From: Brevibacterium sp. W7.2
GTDB lineage: Bacteria > Actinomycetota > Actinomycetes > Actinomycetales > Brevibacteriaceae
DNA: 64,000 nucleotides
Direction: 5' to 3'
Assembly: GCF_018137945.1 (NCBI RefSeq)
Contig: NZ_CP073089.1
Span: forward strand, 1,426,001 to 1,490,000
In this document: in pieces, positions 36,551-45,912 of the stretch
Layout: each line of letters opens with the position of its first letter
How positions within the stretch are numbered: position 1 is the first letter of the stretch
Made by a program: the position numbers and the translations under genes
The notes under the pieces: model-generated
What the model was told of the DNA's origin: nothing
Seen by the model: only the letters and a program-made list of their open reading frames with translations
The model's database searches: none

Positions 36551-37260
36551 TGACGACGATCGCCGTGCTCGACTACGGTGCCGGCAACGTCCGCTCCGCG
36601 GTGCGCGCCGCCGAGGCGGCCGGTGCCGACGTCACCCTCACCGCCGACCACGCGGTCATCGACGCCGCCGACGGTCTGCTCGTGCCCGGAGTCGGCGCGT
36701 ACTCCGCCGTGATGCGCGGGCTCGAATCCGTCGGCGCCGTCGACCTCATCCGCGACCGGCACGCCGCCGGTCGTCCCCTCCTCGGCATCTGCGTCGGCCT
36801 CCAGGTCTTCTTCTCCCGCGGACGCGAACACGGGGAGGAGACCGAGGGCATCGGCCTGTGGCCCGGTGAGGTCACCGCGCTCGACGCGCCGGTCGTGCCC
36901 CACATGGGGTGGACGGGCGTGACAGCGGCCCCCGGATCGCAGATGTTCTCCGGCATCGAGGACGAGAAGTTCTACTTCGTCCACTCCTATGCCGCCACCG
37001 AGCACCCGCCCGGGACGCTCGTGACGACAGCGACCCACGGCGGGGACTTCGTCGCCGCCGTCGAGGACGGGACGACGTGGGCGGCCCAGTTCCATCCGGA
37101 GAAGTCCGCGACCGCAGGTGCCGGACTCCTGCGCAACTGGATTGCGACGTTCTCCGCAACGCCGAGGGACCCCGAGTCGCCCGACAATCCCGAGTCGCCC
37201 GACAATCCAGAGTCGCCCGACAGCCCCGGTTCGCCCGGAGCATCCGCGCCGAACGACTGA
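36550..37260 (+). CDS. hisH: Imidazole glycerol phosphate synthase, glutaminase subunit
   Basis: A 236-aa class I glutamine amidotransferase supplying ammonia to HisF. The catalytic cysteine is in GICVGLQVF at about residue 81, and the His-Glu pair in FHPEKS at about residue 181. Start at 36550 overlaps the preceding stop (TGATG). The last 30 residues are a low-complexity tail of PESPDN repeats encoded by an 18-base tandem repeat (about 37171-37240), which is not part of the HisH fold. HisF is not in the window. Confidence 0.95.
   Translation: MTTIAVLDYGAGNVRSAVRAAEAAGADVTLTADHAVIDAADGLLVPGVGAYSAVMRGLESVGAVDLIRDRHAAGRPLLGICVGLQVFFSRGREHGEETEGIGLWPGEVTALDAPVVPHMGWTGVTAAPGSQMFSGIEDEKFYFVHSYAATEHPPGTLVTTATHGGDFVAAVEDGTTWAAQFHPEKSATAGAGLLRNWIATFSATPRDPESPDNPESPDNPESPDSPGSPGASAPND
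37171..37240 (+). repeat. 18-bp coding tandem repeat at the hisH 3' end
   Basis: About three and a half units beginning CCCGAGTCGCCCGACAAT encode PESPDN repeats in the C-terminal tail of HisH. The later units diverge. The tail lies beyond the conserved fold, so copy number could vary without loss of function. Confidence 0.7.
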
Positions 37261-37270
37261 CCCGCACGCC

Positions 37271-37291
37271 CCGGGACCGGCCCGGTCCCGG
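37271..37291 (+). terminator. Hairpin between hisH and priA
   Basis: CCGGGACCGG and its complement flank a single C, 10 bases after the hisH stop. It is very stable but lacks a T-run. It may partly terminate or stabilise the mRNA end before priA. Confidence 0.45.
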
Positions 37292-37353
37292 AATCACTGA
37301 CTCAGCGTCGCATCCACCACCGCACCACCGACTGCGACCCAGGAAAGGCCACC

Positions 37354-38082
37354 ATGACTGACAAGCTCGTTCTCCTCCCCGCCGTCGACGTCGCCGACGG
37401 CAAAGCCGTCCGCCTCGTCCAGGGCGAAGCGGGCACGGAAACCGACTACGGCTCACCGATCGACGCCGCCCACGACTTCGAGGAGCGCGGTGCCGAGTGG
37501 ATCCACCTCGTCGACCTCGACGCGGCCTTCGGTCGGGGATCGAACTCCGACCTCCTCAACCAGGTCGTCAAGGCCGTGGGCATCAAGGTCGAACTCTCCG
37601 GCGGCATCCGCGACACCGAAAGCCTCGAACGAGCGCTTGACACCGGGGCCGAACGCGTCAACATCGGCACCGCGGCCCTCGAGAACCCCGAGTGGACGGC
37701 CGAGATGATCTCCCGCTTCGGCGACCAGGTCGCCATCGGCCTCGACGTCCGCGGGCAGACGCTCGCCGCCCGCGGATGGACGAAGGACGGCGGGGACCTC
37801 TTCGAGGTGCTCACCGGCCTCGAGGAAGCCGGCTGCGCTCGCTACGTCGTCACCGACGTCCGCAAGGACGGCACCCTCCAGGGACCCAACCTCGACCTCC
37901 TCGAATCGATGTCGACGCGCACCGACAAGCCGATCACCGCCTCCGGCGGCGTCTCGAGCCTCGATGACCTCCGCAGCCTCCGCAGCCTCGTCCCCGCCGG
38001 CGTCGACTCCGCGATCGTCGGCAAGGCCCTCTACGCCGGGCAGTTCACGCTCGAAGAGGCCCTCGACGTCGCAGGACGCTGA
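37354..38082 (+). CDS. priA: Phosphoribosyl isomerase (HisA, probably the bifunctional PriA)
   Basis: A 242-aa TIM-barrel isomerase acting on ProFAR in histidine synthesis. The first catalytic Asp is in [15 protein letters not shown] and the second in [15 protein letters not shown] at about residue 169. In actinobacteria lacking trpF this protein (PriA) also isomerises phosphoribosyl anthranilate for tryptophan. Whether it is bifunctional here depends on trpF elsewhere in the genome. AAAGG precedes the ATG. An SseB-family gene follows after 4 bases. Confidence 0.93.
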   Translation: MTDKLVLLPAVDVADGKAVRLVQGEAGTETDYGSPIDAAHDFEERGAEWIHLVDLDAAFGRGSNSDLLNQVVKAVGIKVELSGGIRDTESLERALDTGAERVNIGTAALENPEWTAEMISRFGDQVAIGLDVRGQTLAARGWTKDGGDLFEVLTGLEEAGCARYVVTDVRKDGTLQGPNLDLLESMSTRTDKPITASGGVSSLDDLRSLRSLVPAGVDSAIVGKALYAGQFTLEEALDVAGR

Positions 38083-38086
38083 GACC

Positions 38087-38833
38087 ATGTCGACCGATTC
38101 GGCCGGCCAGCCGTGGGAGGGCCGCAGCCTCGCCCCGAACCCGTTCTCCGGAGACACCGGTGAGGCCGATGCGGCCCTGCTCGCGGCTCTCGAGACCGTG
38201 GCCGCGGCACCGCTCGACCCCGAATCCCACCGCGGCGTCGTCACGGCCCTGTCCGGCACCCGCCTCTACGCGCCGATCGTGCCCCTGGCCGTCGACCACG
38301 GCGTCGGAGAGAACGGGCTCATGGTCGACAACTCCTCGGACATGGCGATGGTCCGCCTCCAAGCCGCCGACGGTCGCGAGTGCACGCCCGGGTTCTCCGC
38401 GATCCCCCCGCTGACCTCCTGGCACCCCGAGGCCCGGCCGGTGCCGATCGAAGCCGAGCGCCTCGTCCTCGGCGCCGTCGAAGCCGAATCCCAGCTCGTC
38501 GTCCTCGACCCCGGCACCGCACGGTCGTTCCTGTTGCGGCGTCCCGCGCTGTTCGCATTCGCGCAGGGCCAGCCGTGGTCGCCGTCGTGGGCCGACGCCG
38601 AGGTGGGGCAGGCGATCGCGACGATCGCCGAGGCCTTCCCATGGCTGGCGACGATCAGTCTCAGTCCCGGCAGCGCCCGCGTCCACGTCGAAGGACCGGA
38701 ACTCGGCATCCGCCTCGGCGTCCGCGGTGACGTCGACGACAGCGAACTCGACCGGTTCCAGCACGCGCTCGCCGTCGATGCGCTCATCATCGACCGCGTG
38801 GACTCCCTCGCCCTCCAGCTCACCGCGGCCTAG
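38087..38833 (+). CDS. SseB family protein
   Basis: A 248-aa soluble protein matching the SseB N-terminal domain family (RLYAPIVPLAVD at about residue 58; FSAIPPLTSWHPEARPVPIEA; VLDPGTARSFLLRRPAL). Function is unknown in actinobacteria, where the gene commonly follows hisA/priA. Start at the ATG at 38087, 4 bases after the priA stop. It ends the his-linked block; an accessory insert begins just beyond. Confidence 0.85.
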   Translation: MSTDSAGQPWEGRSLAPNPFSGDTGEADAALLAALETVAAAPLDPESHRGVVTALSGTRLYAPIVPLAVDHGVGENGLMVDNSSDMAMVRLQAADGRECTPGFSAIPPLTSWHPEARPVPIEAERLVLGAVEAESQLVVLDPGTARSFLLRRPALFAFAQGQPWSPSWADAEVGQAIATIAEAFPWLATISLSPGSARVHVEGPELGIRLGVRGDVDDSELDRFQHALAVDALIIDRVDSLALQLTAA

Positions 38834-38873
38834 CGCCCGGCTGTGGGCGCTGGGTCTCCTATGCTTGAGTGAC

Positions 38874-40220
38874 ATGAGCCCCCTGCGCGATCTCAGCCGC
38901 CCCGCCGTTCCCGACGAGTCCTACCTCGACCACATCTCCGCCGAGACGCAGGCCCGCGTCGGTGCGGCAGGGGAGTGGACCGACACCTTCACCGGTGCCC
39001 CGACGACGAGCACCGAGGCGATCGCGGAGGGACTCGAGACCGTCGGCGCCGACATCACCGAACTCCTCCACACCATCCACGGCCTCGCCGAGACCGCGTA
39101 CGAGGAGCACGAATCCGTCGCCGCGATCGCCGCCGTCCTCGCCTCCCGCGGCATCGCCGTCGAGACCGGCCTCTTCGGCGTCGACACGACCCTGCGCGCA
39201 ACGACCGGCTCCGGTTCGGGCAGGACGATCGCCATCCTCGCCGAATACGATGCGCTGCCGGAGATCGGCCACGCGTGCGGCCACAACCTCATCGCCGCTG
39301 CCGCCGTCGGGGCGTTCCTCGCACTCGACGAACTCGTGAAGAGGGATCCTGCGGCTGTGCCGGGCACCGTCGTTCTCCTCGGCACCCCCGCCGAGGAGGG
39401 GCACTCGGGCAAGGAGGTCATGGCCCGGGCCGGTGCCTTCGACGGCATCGACGCGGCGATCATGGTCCACGGGTACGGCTACGACTGCGCCGACCAGGTG
39501 TGGCTCGGCCGTCGCCTCCTCGAGGTCACGTATACGGGAGTCGCCGCGCACGCCTCGGCGCAGCCCTTCATGGGACGCAACGCACTCGACGCCGCGACCC
39601 TCTTCTATCAGGGCCTCGGCCTGCTCCGGCAGCAGATGCCGCCGATCTCCCGCCTCCACGCCGTCATCGCCGACGGCGGGACGAGGCCCTCGATCATCAC
39701 GGAATCGGCGACCGTCCAGTGCTACGTCCGCTCGAAGTACCCGGAGACGCTCAAGGAGCTCTCGCAGCGGGTCGAAGAGGCGGCGATGGGGGCGGCGCTG
39801 ATGACCGGCACCGGGGTCGAGGTGACGTGGGATGAACACCCGCCGTCGCTGCCGGTGCGCGGCAATGCGGCGCTGACGACGCGCTGGGCTCTCCACGAGG
39901 AGGAGCGCGGACGCTCGCCGCTGCCGGCGGGCGTCCTCGACGAGTCGATCGCGGCTTCGACGGACTTCGGCAACGTCTCCTACCGGATCCCCGGCATCCA
40001 CCCGCTCATCAGGACCGCCGACGCCGAGGTGGCCCTGCACACCCGGGAGTTCGCCGCGGCAGCGATCACCCCGGCCGCCGAGGCCGCCGCGCGCGATGCC
40101 GCCTACGGGCTGGCGTGCACGGCGCTTGACTACCTCGTCGACGATGCTCTGGCCGCCGAGGTCGACGCGGAGTTCACCCGCGCCGGCGGCGCCATCGACG
40201 TCGAGCACTACTTCGACTGA
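38874..40220 (+). CDS. M20 family amidohydrolase, AbgB-like
   Basis: A 448-aa M20 metallopeptidase-family hydrolase, close to p-aminobenzoyl-glutamate hydrolase subunit B and related amidohydrolases. Metal-site motifs: AEYDALPEIGHACGHN at about residue 123, and GTPAEEGHSGK at about residue 167. The dimerisation domain is intact. The true amide substrate is unknown. Start at the ATG at 38874; the open frame extends upstream into the SseB gene without homology. It converges on the next amidohydrolase gene, and direct repeats of a 19-base unit starting GACCGACAACC lie in the 89-base gap. Confidence 0.88.
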   Translation: MSPLRDLSRPAVPDESYLDHISAETQARVGAAGEWTDTFTGAPTTSTEAIAEGLETVGADITELLHTIHGLAETAYEEHESVAAIAAVLASRGIAVETGLFGVDTTLRATTGSGSGRTIAILAEYDALPEIGHACGHNLIAAAAVGAFLALDELVKRDPAAVPGTVVLLGTPAEEGHSGKEVMARAGAFDGIDAAIMVHGYGYDCADQVWLGRRLLEVTYTGVAAHASAQPFMGRNALDAATLFYQGLGLLRQQMPPISRLHAVIADGGTRPSIITESATVQCYVRSKYPETLKELSQRVEEAAMGAALMTGTGVEVTWDEHPPSLPVRGNAALTTRWALHEEERGRSPLPAGVLDESIAASTDFGNVSYRIPGIHPLIRTADAEVALHTREFAAAAITPAAEAAARDAAYGLACTALDYLVDDALAAEVDAEFTRAGGAIDVEHYFD

Positions 40221-40309
40221 ACGCGTTCAGCGCGGCCGGCCGGCACGACCGACAACCGGCAGCCGTGACCGACAACCGGCAGCCGCAAGCGACTGCCGGC
40301 GTCCGACGA

Positions 40310-41569
40310 TCACCCGGCGGCCGATCCCGCCACGCGCTTTCCGTCGAGGAAGACATGCGCGATCGTCGACCGGTCGGTGAAGCGGGTGGGATCCTCGAGC
40401 GGGGACGCCGTCCACGCGACGAGGTCGGCGCGCTTGCCCTCCTCGATCGTGCCGGTGACCTCGCCGAGGTCGCAGAGCTCCGCGTTGATCCGGGTCGCGG
40501 AGATGAGCGCGGCCTCCGGGGACTCGAGCTGCGAGCGCAGCTTCATCTCCTCGGCGCGGTTGACCTGGTTGAGTCCCGTGAGATCCGAGCCGAGACCGAT
40601 GCGCACCCCGGCCTTCCTGGCTTCGCGCAGAGACGACTCCATCCCGGCGATGACCCCGTCGATCTGGGCGGAGAAGTCGTGTTCGACCCCGGAGGCGCTC
40701 GACCCGGTGAGGTAGACGTACGCCGTGGCGAACGTCGGAACGAGGGAGACGCCGTTCTCGACCATGAGCTGCGCTGTCTCCGCGTCGATGCCGGTGCCGT
40801 GCTCGACGCACTTGACCCCGGCCTCGATGGCGGTGCGGATGCCCGTCGCGTTGTGGGCGTGGACCGTGACGTACGTGCCGCGGGCGGTCGCCTCGTGGAC
40901 GGCTGCAGCGATCTCGTCGAACGTGAACTGGGTGGCCTCGACGTTGTTGCGGAAGCCGAGGACCCCGCCGGTCACGCACATCTTGATGAAGTCGGCCCCG
41001 CGGCGGAAGGACTCACGGACGTTCCTGCGGACCTCGTCGGGACTGTCGGCGAGCAGGGCGATCGTCCGCAGCCCCGGGATCGCATGGGTGTCGAAGTACT
41101 CGGTCGGCTCCCATTCGCTCGAGTAGTGGCCGTGCCCGCCGGTCTGGGCCTGGATCGGACCGGACTGGACGATCCGCGGGCCACGGACACGGCCGCTCGC
41201 GATCGCCTGGGGGACGCCGAGGTCGAGGCCGCCGCAGTCGCGCAGCGTCGTGAACCCCGCGTCGAGGGCCTCACCGCAGACGTGGAAGATGTCGGCGGCG
41301 AGGACGGCGACGGGCAGGTCGTGGCGCAGGCTCGCATCGACGGGACTCGCCATGCCCGCATGCGTGTGCCCGTCGATGAGACCCGGGGTGAGCGTCAGGC
41401 CGGCGGCGTCGATGACCTCGTCCCCCGCCTCGGCGGACCCTCCGATGCGATCGATGAGGCCATCGTCGATGCGGATTCCCGTGACCTCCCGCGGTGCGGT
41501 GCCCGGACCCTTGTCGGTCTCGTCGCCGGTGCAGGGAATCACAGTGGGGTTGGCCAGCCAGATCGCCAT
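40310..41569 (-). CDS. Metal-dependent amidohydrolase (imidazolonepropionase/prolidase-like)
   Basis: A 419-aa amidohydrolase-superfamily enzyme. First metal pair DGHTHAG at about residue 67, lysine in FIKMCVTGG at about residue 190 that may be carbamylated, histidine in TVHAHN at about residue 225, and the final aspartate in GSDLTG at about residue 320. This set matches the binuclear group containing aryl dipeptidases and prolidase-like enzymes. Start at the ATG at 41569 with AGAGG upstream. It lies directly downstream of the PucR regulator and MHS symporter on the same strand, suggesting uptake and hydrolysis of an amide or cyclic amide. Confidence 0.87.
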   Translation of the reverse strand: MAIWLANPTVIPCTGDETDKGPGTAPREVTGIRIDDGLIDRIGGSAEAGDEVIDAAGLTLTPGLIDGHTHAGMASPVDASLRHDLPVAVLAADIFHVCGEALDAGFTTLRDCGGLDLGVPQAIASGRVRGPRIVQSGPIQAQTGGHGHYSSEWEPTEYFDTHAIPGLRTIALLADSPDEVRRNVRESFRRGADFIKMCVTGGVLGFRNNVEATQFTFDEIAAAVHEATARGTYVTVHAHNATGIRTAIEAGVKCVEHGTGIDAETAQLMVENGVSLVPTFATAYVYLTGSSASGVEHDFSAQIDGVIAGMESSLREARKAGVRIGLGSDLTGLNQVNRAEEMKLRSQLESPEAALISATRINAELCDLGEVTGTIEEGKRADLVAWTASPLEDPTRFTDRSTIAHVFLDGKRVAGSAAG

Positions 41570-41637
41570 GGTTACCTCTGATCTCGTCGTTGAAACGGTG
41601 GTCGTGTCTCGATTATCTCGAGGCCCGGCGCGTGCGA

Positions 41638-42867
41638 CTATCGCTGACTGTCGTGTTCGACGGACTCCGGCCACGACAGCTGTCCAGTCGTGCGGAGCAG
41701 TTTGAGGCCGAGGTGGGCGCTCAGCCGGTCACCGCCGCTGCCGAGGTCGAGGTCGGTGAGCTGTTCGATCCGCTTGAGCCGGTTGTAGAGGCTGCCCCGG
41801 TGGAGGTACATCGCCGAGGCGGTGGCGCGGACGTCGCCGGCGGCGTCGAGGTAGCGCTCGAGCGTCTCGGCGAGCTCGGGATGATCGGTGACGAGGGCGG
41901 CGATGACTGCGGCGACCGGGGTCGCCAGGGCCTCCGGGCCCGCCTCGGGCAGGAGTCCGTAGTAGCCGAGCTCGGCGAAGCGGCGCAGGGCGACCGGGGC
42001 GGTGTCGGTGGTCAGGGCGATGCGCGCGGCCGTGCGCGCGTGCCGGTAGGCCGCGTACGTCGCCTCGGCGTCGCGGAGGTCGTCGAGGGCGTCGCCGAGG
42101 CCGATGCCGACCCGGGCGATGACGTCCTGGTCGGTGAGCTCGCCCCGCCACCACTGCCGTACCGAATCGTCGGGGAACTCCGCGCCGAGGAGGACGACGC
42201 TGTGGTCGGCGAAGTCGTGGAAGAGGCCCGGGGCCAGGGAGAACCAGTCGGTGAAGCGTTCGAGCATGAGCGCGGTGCTCATCCCCGTCTGGGCGGTGCT
42301 CGCCGAGGCGGTGCCGGAGAAGTCGAGGACGAGCAGGGTCGAGGCCTGGGCGCCGAAGAGCCTCTCCTGGGCGAGTGCCTCCGCACCCTTGGTCCGCTCC
42401 TCCGGGTCGGGGGAGAGGGCATCGGCGAGGTGCTGTTTGAGGGCGGTGTCCCGAGCCCTGCCGGCGTGGGCCTGTCTCCGCAGCTCCCGGCTGATCGAGG
42501 CGGCCGCCTCGGCGACGGTCTTCTCCTCCTCCGCACCGAGCGGGCCTTCGCTGCGGAGGAGCCAGATGAAGCCCAGGGTCCGACCATCGGCGCTGATGGG
42601 GTGGCCGTAGCGGGCGATGCGGGCATCGAGGCTCTCGTTCGCTGCGACCTCGAAGAGCCCGGTGGCGTGACGGGCGCCCTGGGAGTAGATGAACTCCTGG
42701 AGCTGGGGCGAGACGCGGCGGCGGAGCACCGAGTCGATGCGGGCCTGGTCGACGGCTCCCATCTGCCTCGAGTGGGCGATGTGGCGGATCGAGTAGTCGC
42801 TGACCGAGACGGTGCGCCCCAGCGCCGTGCTCAGGGCATCGACGATGGACTGGACCTCATCTTGCAT
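41638..42867 (-). CDS. PucR/CdaR family transcriptional regulator
   Basis: A 409-aa regulator whose C-terminal helix-turn-helix (MYLHRGSLYNRLKRIEQL at about residue 355) is the PucR_HTH_30 type. A central GGDEF-like domain lies at about residues 165-300 and a GAF-like sensor at the N terminus. Such proteins control use of purines, amides or sugar acids, often activating the neighbouring genes. Start is uncertain: the ATG at 42867 has GGAGG only one base away, and an in-frame ATG at 42906, 6 bases past the preceding stop, has no Shine-Dalgarno. Confidence 0.85.
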   Translation of the reverse strand: MQDEVQSIVDALSTALGRTVSVSDYSIRHIAHSRQMGAVDQARIDSVLRRRVSPQLQEFIYSQGARHATGLFEVAANESLDARIARYGHPISADGRTLGFIWLLRSEGPLGAEEEKTVAEAAASISRELRRQAHAGRARDTALKQHLADALSPDPEERTKGAEALAQERLFGAQASTLLVLDFSGTASASTAQTGMSTALMLERFTDWFSLAPGLFHDFADHSVVLLGAEFPDDSVRQWWRGELTDQDVIARVGIGLGDALDDLRDAEATYAAYRHARTAARIALTTDTAPVALRRFAELGYYGLLPEAGPEALATPVAAVIAALVTDHPELAETLERYLDAAGDVRATASAMYLHRGSLYNRLKRIEQLTDLDLGSGGDRLSAHLGLKLLRTTGQLSWPESVEHDSQR

Positions 42868-42912
42868 GCCTCCAAGAGTAGAGGACGCGGACGCGGCCCA
42901 GTCCATGTCGTC

Positions 42913-44232
42913 TCAGCGGGTGCGCAGCTGCGCACCGTGGGCGATCGAGGAGTCCCGGGTCTCCGGCAACCACCGGGCGAGGACGAGGAACGCGATCGCA
43001 CCGATCGCCAGGGTGTAGAACCCGGGCGCCAGGGCGGTGCCGAAGGCGGAGATGAGACTCGAGTTGACGAGGGGAGCGGTGCCGCTGAAGATCGCGTAGG
43101 CGATCGCCGTGGGCAGGGCGAGGCCGACGAAGCGGAACTGCGGGGGCAGGAGCTCGGGGACGCTGATGCTGCCGACGACGCCGACGAAGTTCGTCGCGAC
43201 GACCATGACGATCATGCCGAGCCAGGCCAGTGCCGCCACACCGAGGAGGCCGTACGCGGGGACGACGGCGACGGCGGCGATCGCGACGCTGGGGATGAGG
43301 AGACGGCGGCGACCGTACTTGTCGGCCAGCGCCCCGATCATCGGGCTGGTGATCGCGGCGACGATGAGCATGCCGGTGACGGTGATCGTCGCCTGGAGCG
43401 GGGCGAACCGGAGCTCGGAGATGAGGTAGCTCGGCAGGTAGCCGACGACGGAGGAGGTGAGGATGCCGAGGAAGACGTTGTAGACGAAGACGATCATGAT
43501 GATGCCCTTTTGCTTGGCCCACAGGTCGCGCAGGCGGGGAGCATCGTCGATCTTCTCCTCGGTCTTGATGAAGACGGGGGTCTCGGCGAGGCGGAGGCGC
43601 ACGTAGAGGCCGACCATCGCGATGAGTCCGCCGAAGACGAACGGGACGCGCCACACCCATTCCTGGTAGGCGGGGCCGAAGCTCGCCTGGAGGACGAGGA
43701 TGAGTGCGGTGGCACCGACGGTGCCGAGCCACGTCGAGGTCGTGACGAAGCTGCACCACAGGCCGCGACGACCCTGCGGGGCATGCTCCATGAGGAACGT
43801 CGTCGCCCCGACGAACTCGCCGGCGGCGGAGAACCCCTGGAGGCAGCGGAAGACGAGCAGCAGCGCCGGTGCCCACCAGCCGATCGCGGAGAAGCTGGGG
43901 ATGAGTCCGATGGCCGCGGTCGCCAGGCCCATGATGATGACGGAGATCGACAGGGCGCGGCGGCGGCCGTAGCGGTCCCCGATGCGACCGAGGACGTACC
44001 CGCCGACGGGACGGATGACGAACGCCGCGGCGTAGACGGCGAACGTCGCCGCCAGGGCGCCGGCACCGCCGTCGGGAGGGAAGAACGTCGCGGCGATGAT
44101 CGTCGCCGCGAACCCGTAGAGGGCGAAGTCGAACCACTCGACGAAGTTGCCGACCGTGGTGCCCGCGATGAGCGGGAGCGGGGACGATTTCTTCGGAGGT
44201 GAGTCCGGTGAGTCTGTGGCCTTGGTCTGCAT
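42913..44232 (-). CDS. MHS family metabolite:proton symporter (MFS)
   Basis: A 439-aa MFS transporter with 12 helices of the metabolite:H+ symporter group (ProP, KgtP, ShiA relatives). Diagnostic segments: GNFVEWFDFALYGF at about residue 28, RIGDRYGRRRAL at about residue 86 and ALADKYGRRRL at about residue 293. Substrates of this group include carboxylates, betaines and shikimate; the cargo here is unknown. Two adjacent ATGs (44235 and 44232) follow GGGAGG; the second has better spacing. Divergent from the hippurate-hydrolase-like gene. Confidence 0.88.
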   Translation of the reverse strand: MQTKATDSPDSPPKKSSPLPLIAGTTVGNFVEWFDFALYGFAATIIAATFFPPDGGAGALAATFAVYAAAFVIRPVGGYVLGRIGDRYGRRRALSISVIIMGLATAAIGLIPSFSAIGWWAPALLLVFRCLQGFSAAGEFVGATTFLMEHAPQGRRGLWCSFVTTSTWLGTVGATALILVLQASFGPAYQEWVWRVPFVFGGLIAMVGLYVRLRLAETPVFIKTEEKIDDAPRLRDLWAKQKGIIMIVFVYNVFLGILTSSVVGYLPSYLISELRFAPLQATITVTGMLIVAAITSPMIGALADKYGRRRLLIPSVAIAAVAVVPAYGLLGVAALAWLGMIVMVVATNFVGVVGSISVPELLPPQFRFVGLALPTAIAYAIFSGTAPLVNSSLISAFGTALAPGFYTLAIGAIAFLVLARWLPETRDSSIAHGAQLRTR

Positions 44233-44299
44233 CATTGCCTCCCTGAGTGACCTGGTGTGTGATGAGTGTCTCAATCCTTGCGCCTCGGCTCTGACCGGA

Positions 44300-44348
44300 A
44301 CAATGACGGATTGTCGCGTGTTGGCGGGCGGGGAGACGACAGTTGTCG
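44300..44348. promoter_or_regulatory. Operator-like inverted repeats between the MHS and M20 genes
   Basis: ACAATgacggATTGT at 44300-44314 and CGACAgtTGTCG at 44337-44348 lie in the 181-base divergent intergenic region. Both could be bound by the nearby PucR-type regulator. They are short and their assignment is inference. Confidence 0.35.
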
Positions 44349-44413
44349 AGACCTTGGCCGAGCGGCTCGCGAACCGTTGCCGGGCCGCAGCCGCCGACCC
44401 TACGTTATTGCCC

Positions 44414-45685
44414 ATGACACCCACAGAATCGCCCACGGACACCCTGCCGACCACGACCGCCGCACACCCCGCATCCCGGACTCGGGAGCTGGCGCAGAGC
44501 TTCGCCGAGGACCTCATCGCCCTGCGTCGCGACCTCCACCGGGAGCCCGAACTGGGCCGCCGGCTGCCCCGGACGCAGCAGCGGGTGCTCACCGTGCTCG
44601 AGGGACTCGACCTCGAGATCAGCCTCGGCGAGGAGCTGACGAGCATCACCGCGGTGCTGCGCGGGACGAAGCCCGGCGGTCGCACCGGGGCGGACCGGCC
44701 GGTGGTCCTCCTGCGCGGGGACATGGACGGTCTGCCCGTCGTCGAGGAGAGCGGTGAGGACTTCGCGTCGACGACGGGGGAGACGATGCACGCGTGCGGG
44801 CACGACCTCCACACCGCCGGACTCGTCGGCGCCGCGCGGATCCTCCACGCGATGCGCGAGGAACTCGACGGTGACGTCGTCTTCATGTTCCAGCCCGCCG
44901 AGGAGATGGACGGCGGGGCGGAGCAGATGATCGCCGAGGGCGTCCTCGACGCCGCCGGCAAGCGCGCCGACGCCGCCTACGGTCTCCACGTGCTCGCCCA
45001 CGAGATCCCCCGCGGGGTCTTCACCGGCCGCCCCGGCACCCTGATGTCGGCCCCCGATTCGCTGACCGTGCGGTTCAACGGGGCGGGCGGTCACGGCTCT
45101 GCGCCGCACACGACGATGGATCCGATCCCCGCCCTCTGCGAAGCGGTGACGGCACTCCAGACGATGGTGACGCGGCGCTTCAACATCTGGGACCCCGTCG
45201 TCGTCACCGTCGGGCGAATCGCCGGGGGCACGAAGGAGAACATCATCCCGGACTCGGCGGAGTTCAATGCGACGATCCGCTCATTCAGCCGGGAGTCGCG
45301 CGCCCTGCTCGCCGAACTCGTCGTCCCGCTCATGGAGGGCGTCGCCGCGGCACACGGACTGGAGTCGGAGGTGACGATGCGCAACGTCTACCCGCTCACG
45401 GTCAACAACCCCGATGAGCACGCGTTCATGGCCGAGACCGTCGCCGACGTCTTCGGTGAGGACCGCTTCGCCCTCAAGCCCACCCCCGACGCCGGGGCCG
45501 AGGACTTCTCCTTCGTCCTCGACGAGGTGCCAGGGACGTACCTCTTCCTCGGAGCGTGTGCGACGGGCGACCCGGCGACGGCCCCGAGCAACCATTCGCC
45601 GCTCGCCCGCTTCGACGACTCCGTCCTCCCCGACGGGGCGGCCCTGCTCGCCGAGCTCGCCGTGCGCCGGATCCACCGCGCCTGA
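44414..45685 (+). CDS. M20D family amidohydrolase (hippurate hydrolase-like)
   Basis: A 423-aa hydrolase of the M20D group (hippurate hydrolase, N-acyl-L-amino acid amidohydrolase, AbgA). Motifs: RRDLHREPELG near residue 38, LLRGDMDGLPVVEE at about residue 99, MHACGHDLHTAG with the metal cysteine/histidine, and FQPAEEMDGGA with the catalytic glutamates. It cleaves N-acyl amino acids; the acyl group is unknown. Start at the ATG at 44414. It precedes the AbgT transporter gene by 227 bases. Confidence 0.9.
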   Translation: MTPTESPTDTLPTTTAAHPASRTRELAQSFAEDLIALRRDLHREPELGRRLPRTQQRVLTVLEGLDLEISLGEELTSITAVLRGTKPGGRTGADRPVVLLRGDMDGLPVVEESGEDFASTTGETMHACGHDLHTAGLVGAARILHAMREELDGDVVFMFQPAEEMDGGAEQMIAEGVLDAAGKRADAAYGLHVLAHEIPRGVFTGRPGTLMSAPDSLTVRFNGAGGHGSAPHTTMDPIPALCEAVTALQTMVTRRFNIWDPVVVTVGRIAGGTKENIIPDSAEFNATIRSFSRESRALLAELVVPLMEGVAAAHGLESEVTMRNVYPLTVNNPDEHAFMAETVADVFGEDRFALKPTPDAGAEDFSFVLDEVPGTYLFLGACATGDPATAPSNHSPLARFDDSVLPDGAALLAELAVRRIHRA

Positions 45686-45912
45686 GGAGGCATTCGCGCA
45701 GAGTCCCGCGCACTCACCCGCGCAGAGTCCCGCGCACGCATCCGCACATGTGAGCTCGGACACCGAGGTGTGCCAGACTGTTCCACGACAGCACTGTGAT
45801 CGTCGGACAATGCCGGCGGACAGGGCAGTCGCGAGTTCAGTGAGCACCACCTCGGCGGTTCGGGCCCTTCACCGGTTTCCTCCCGAACACAGCGCGTTCA
45901 TAGGAGAGAGCC

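Noticed and set aside
41494..44202. A 902-codon frame on the plus strand over the PucR and MHS genes
   Set aside because: Glycine/arginine/glutamate-rich shadow of the minus-strand genes, which have clear families.
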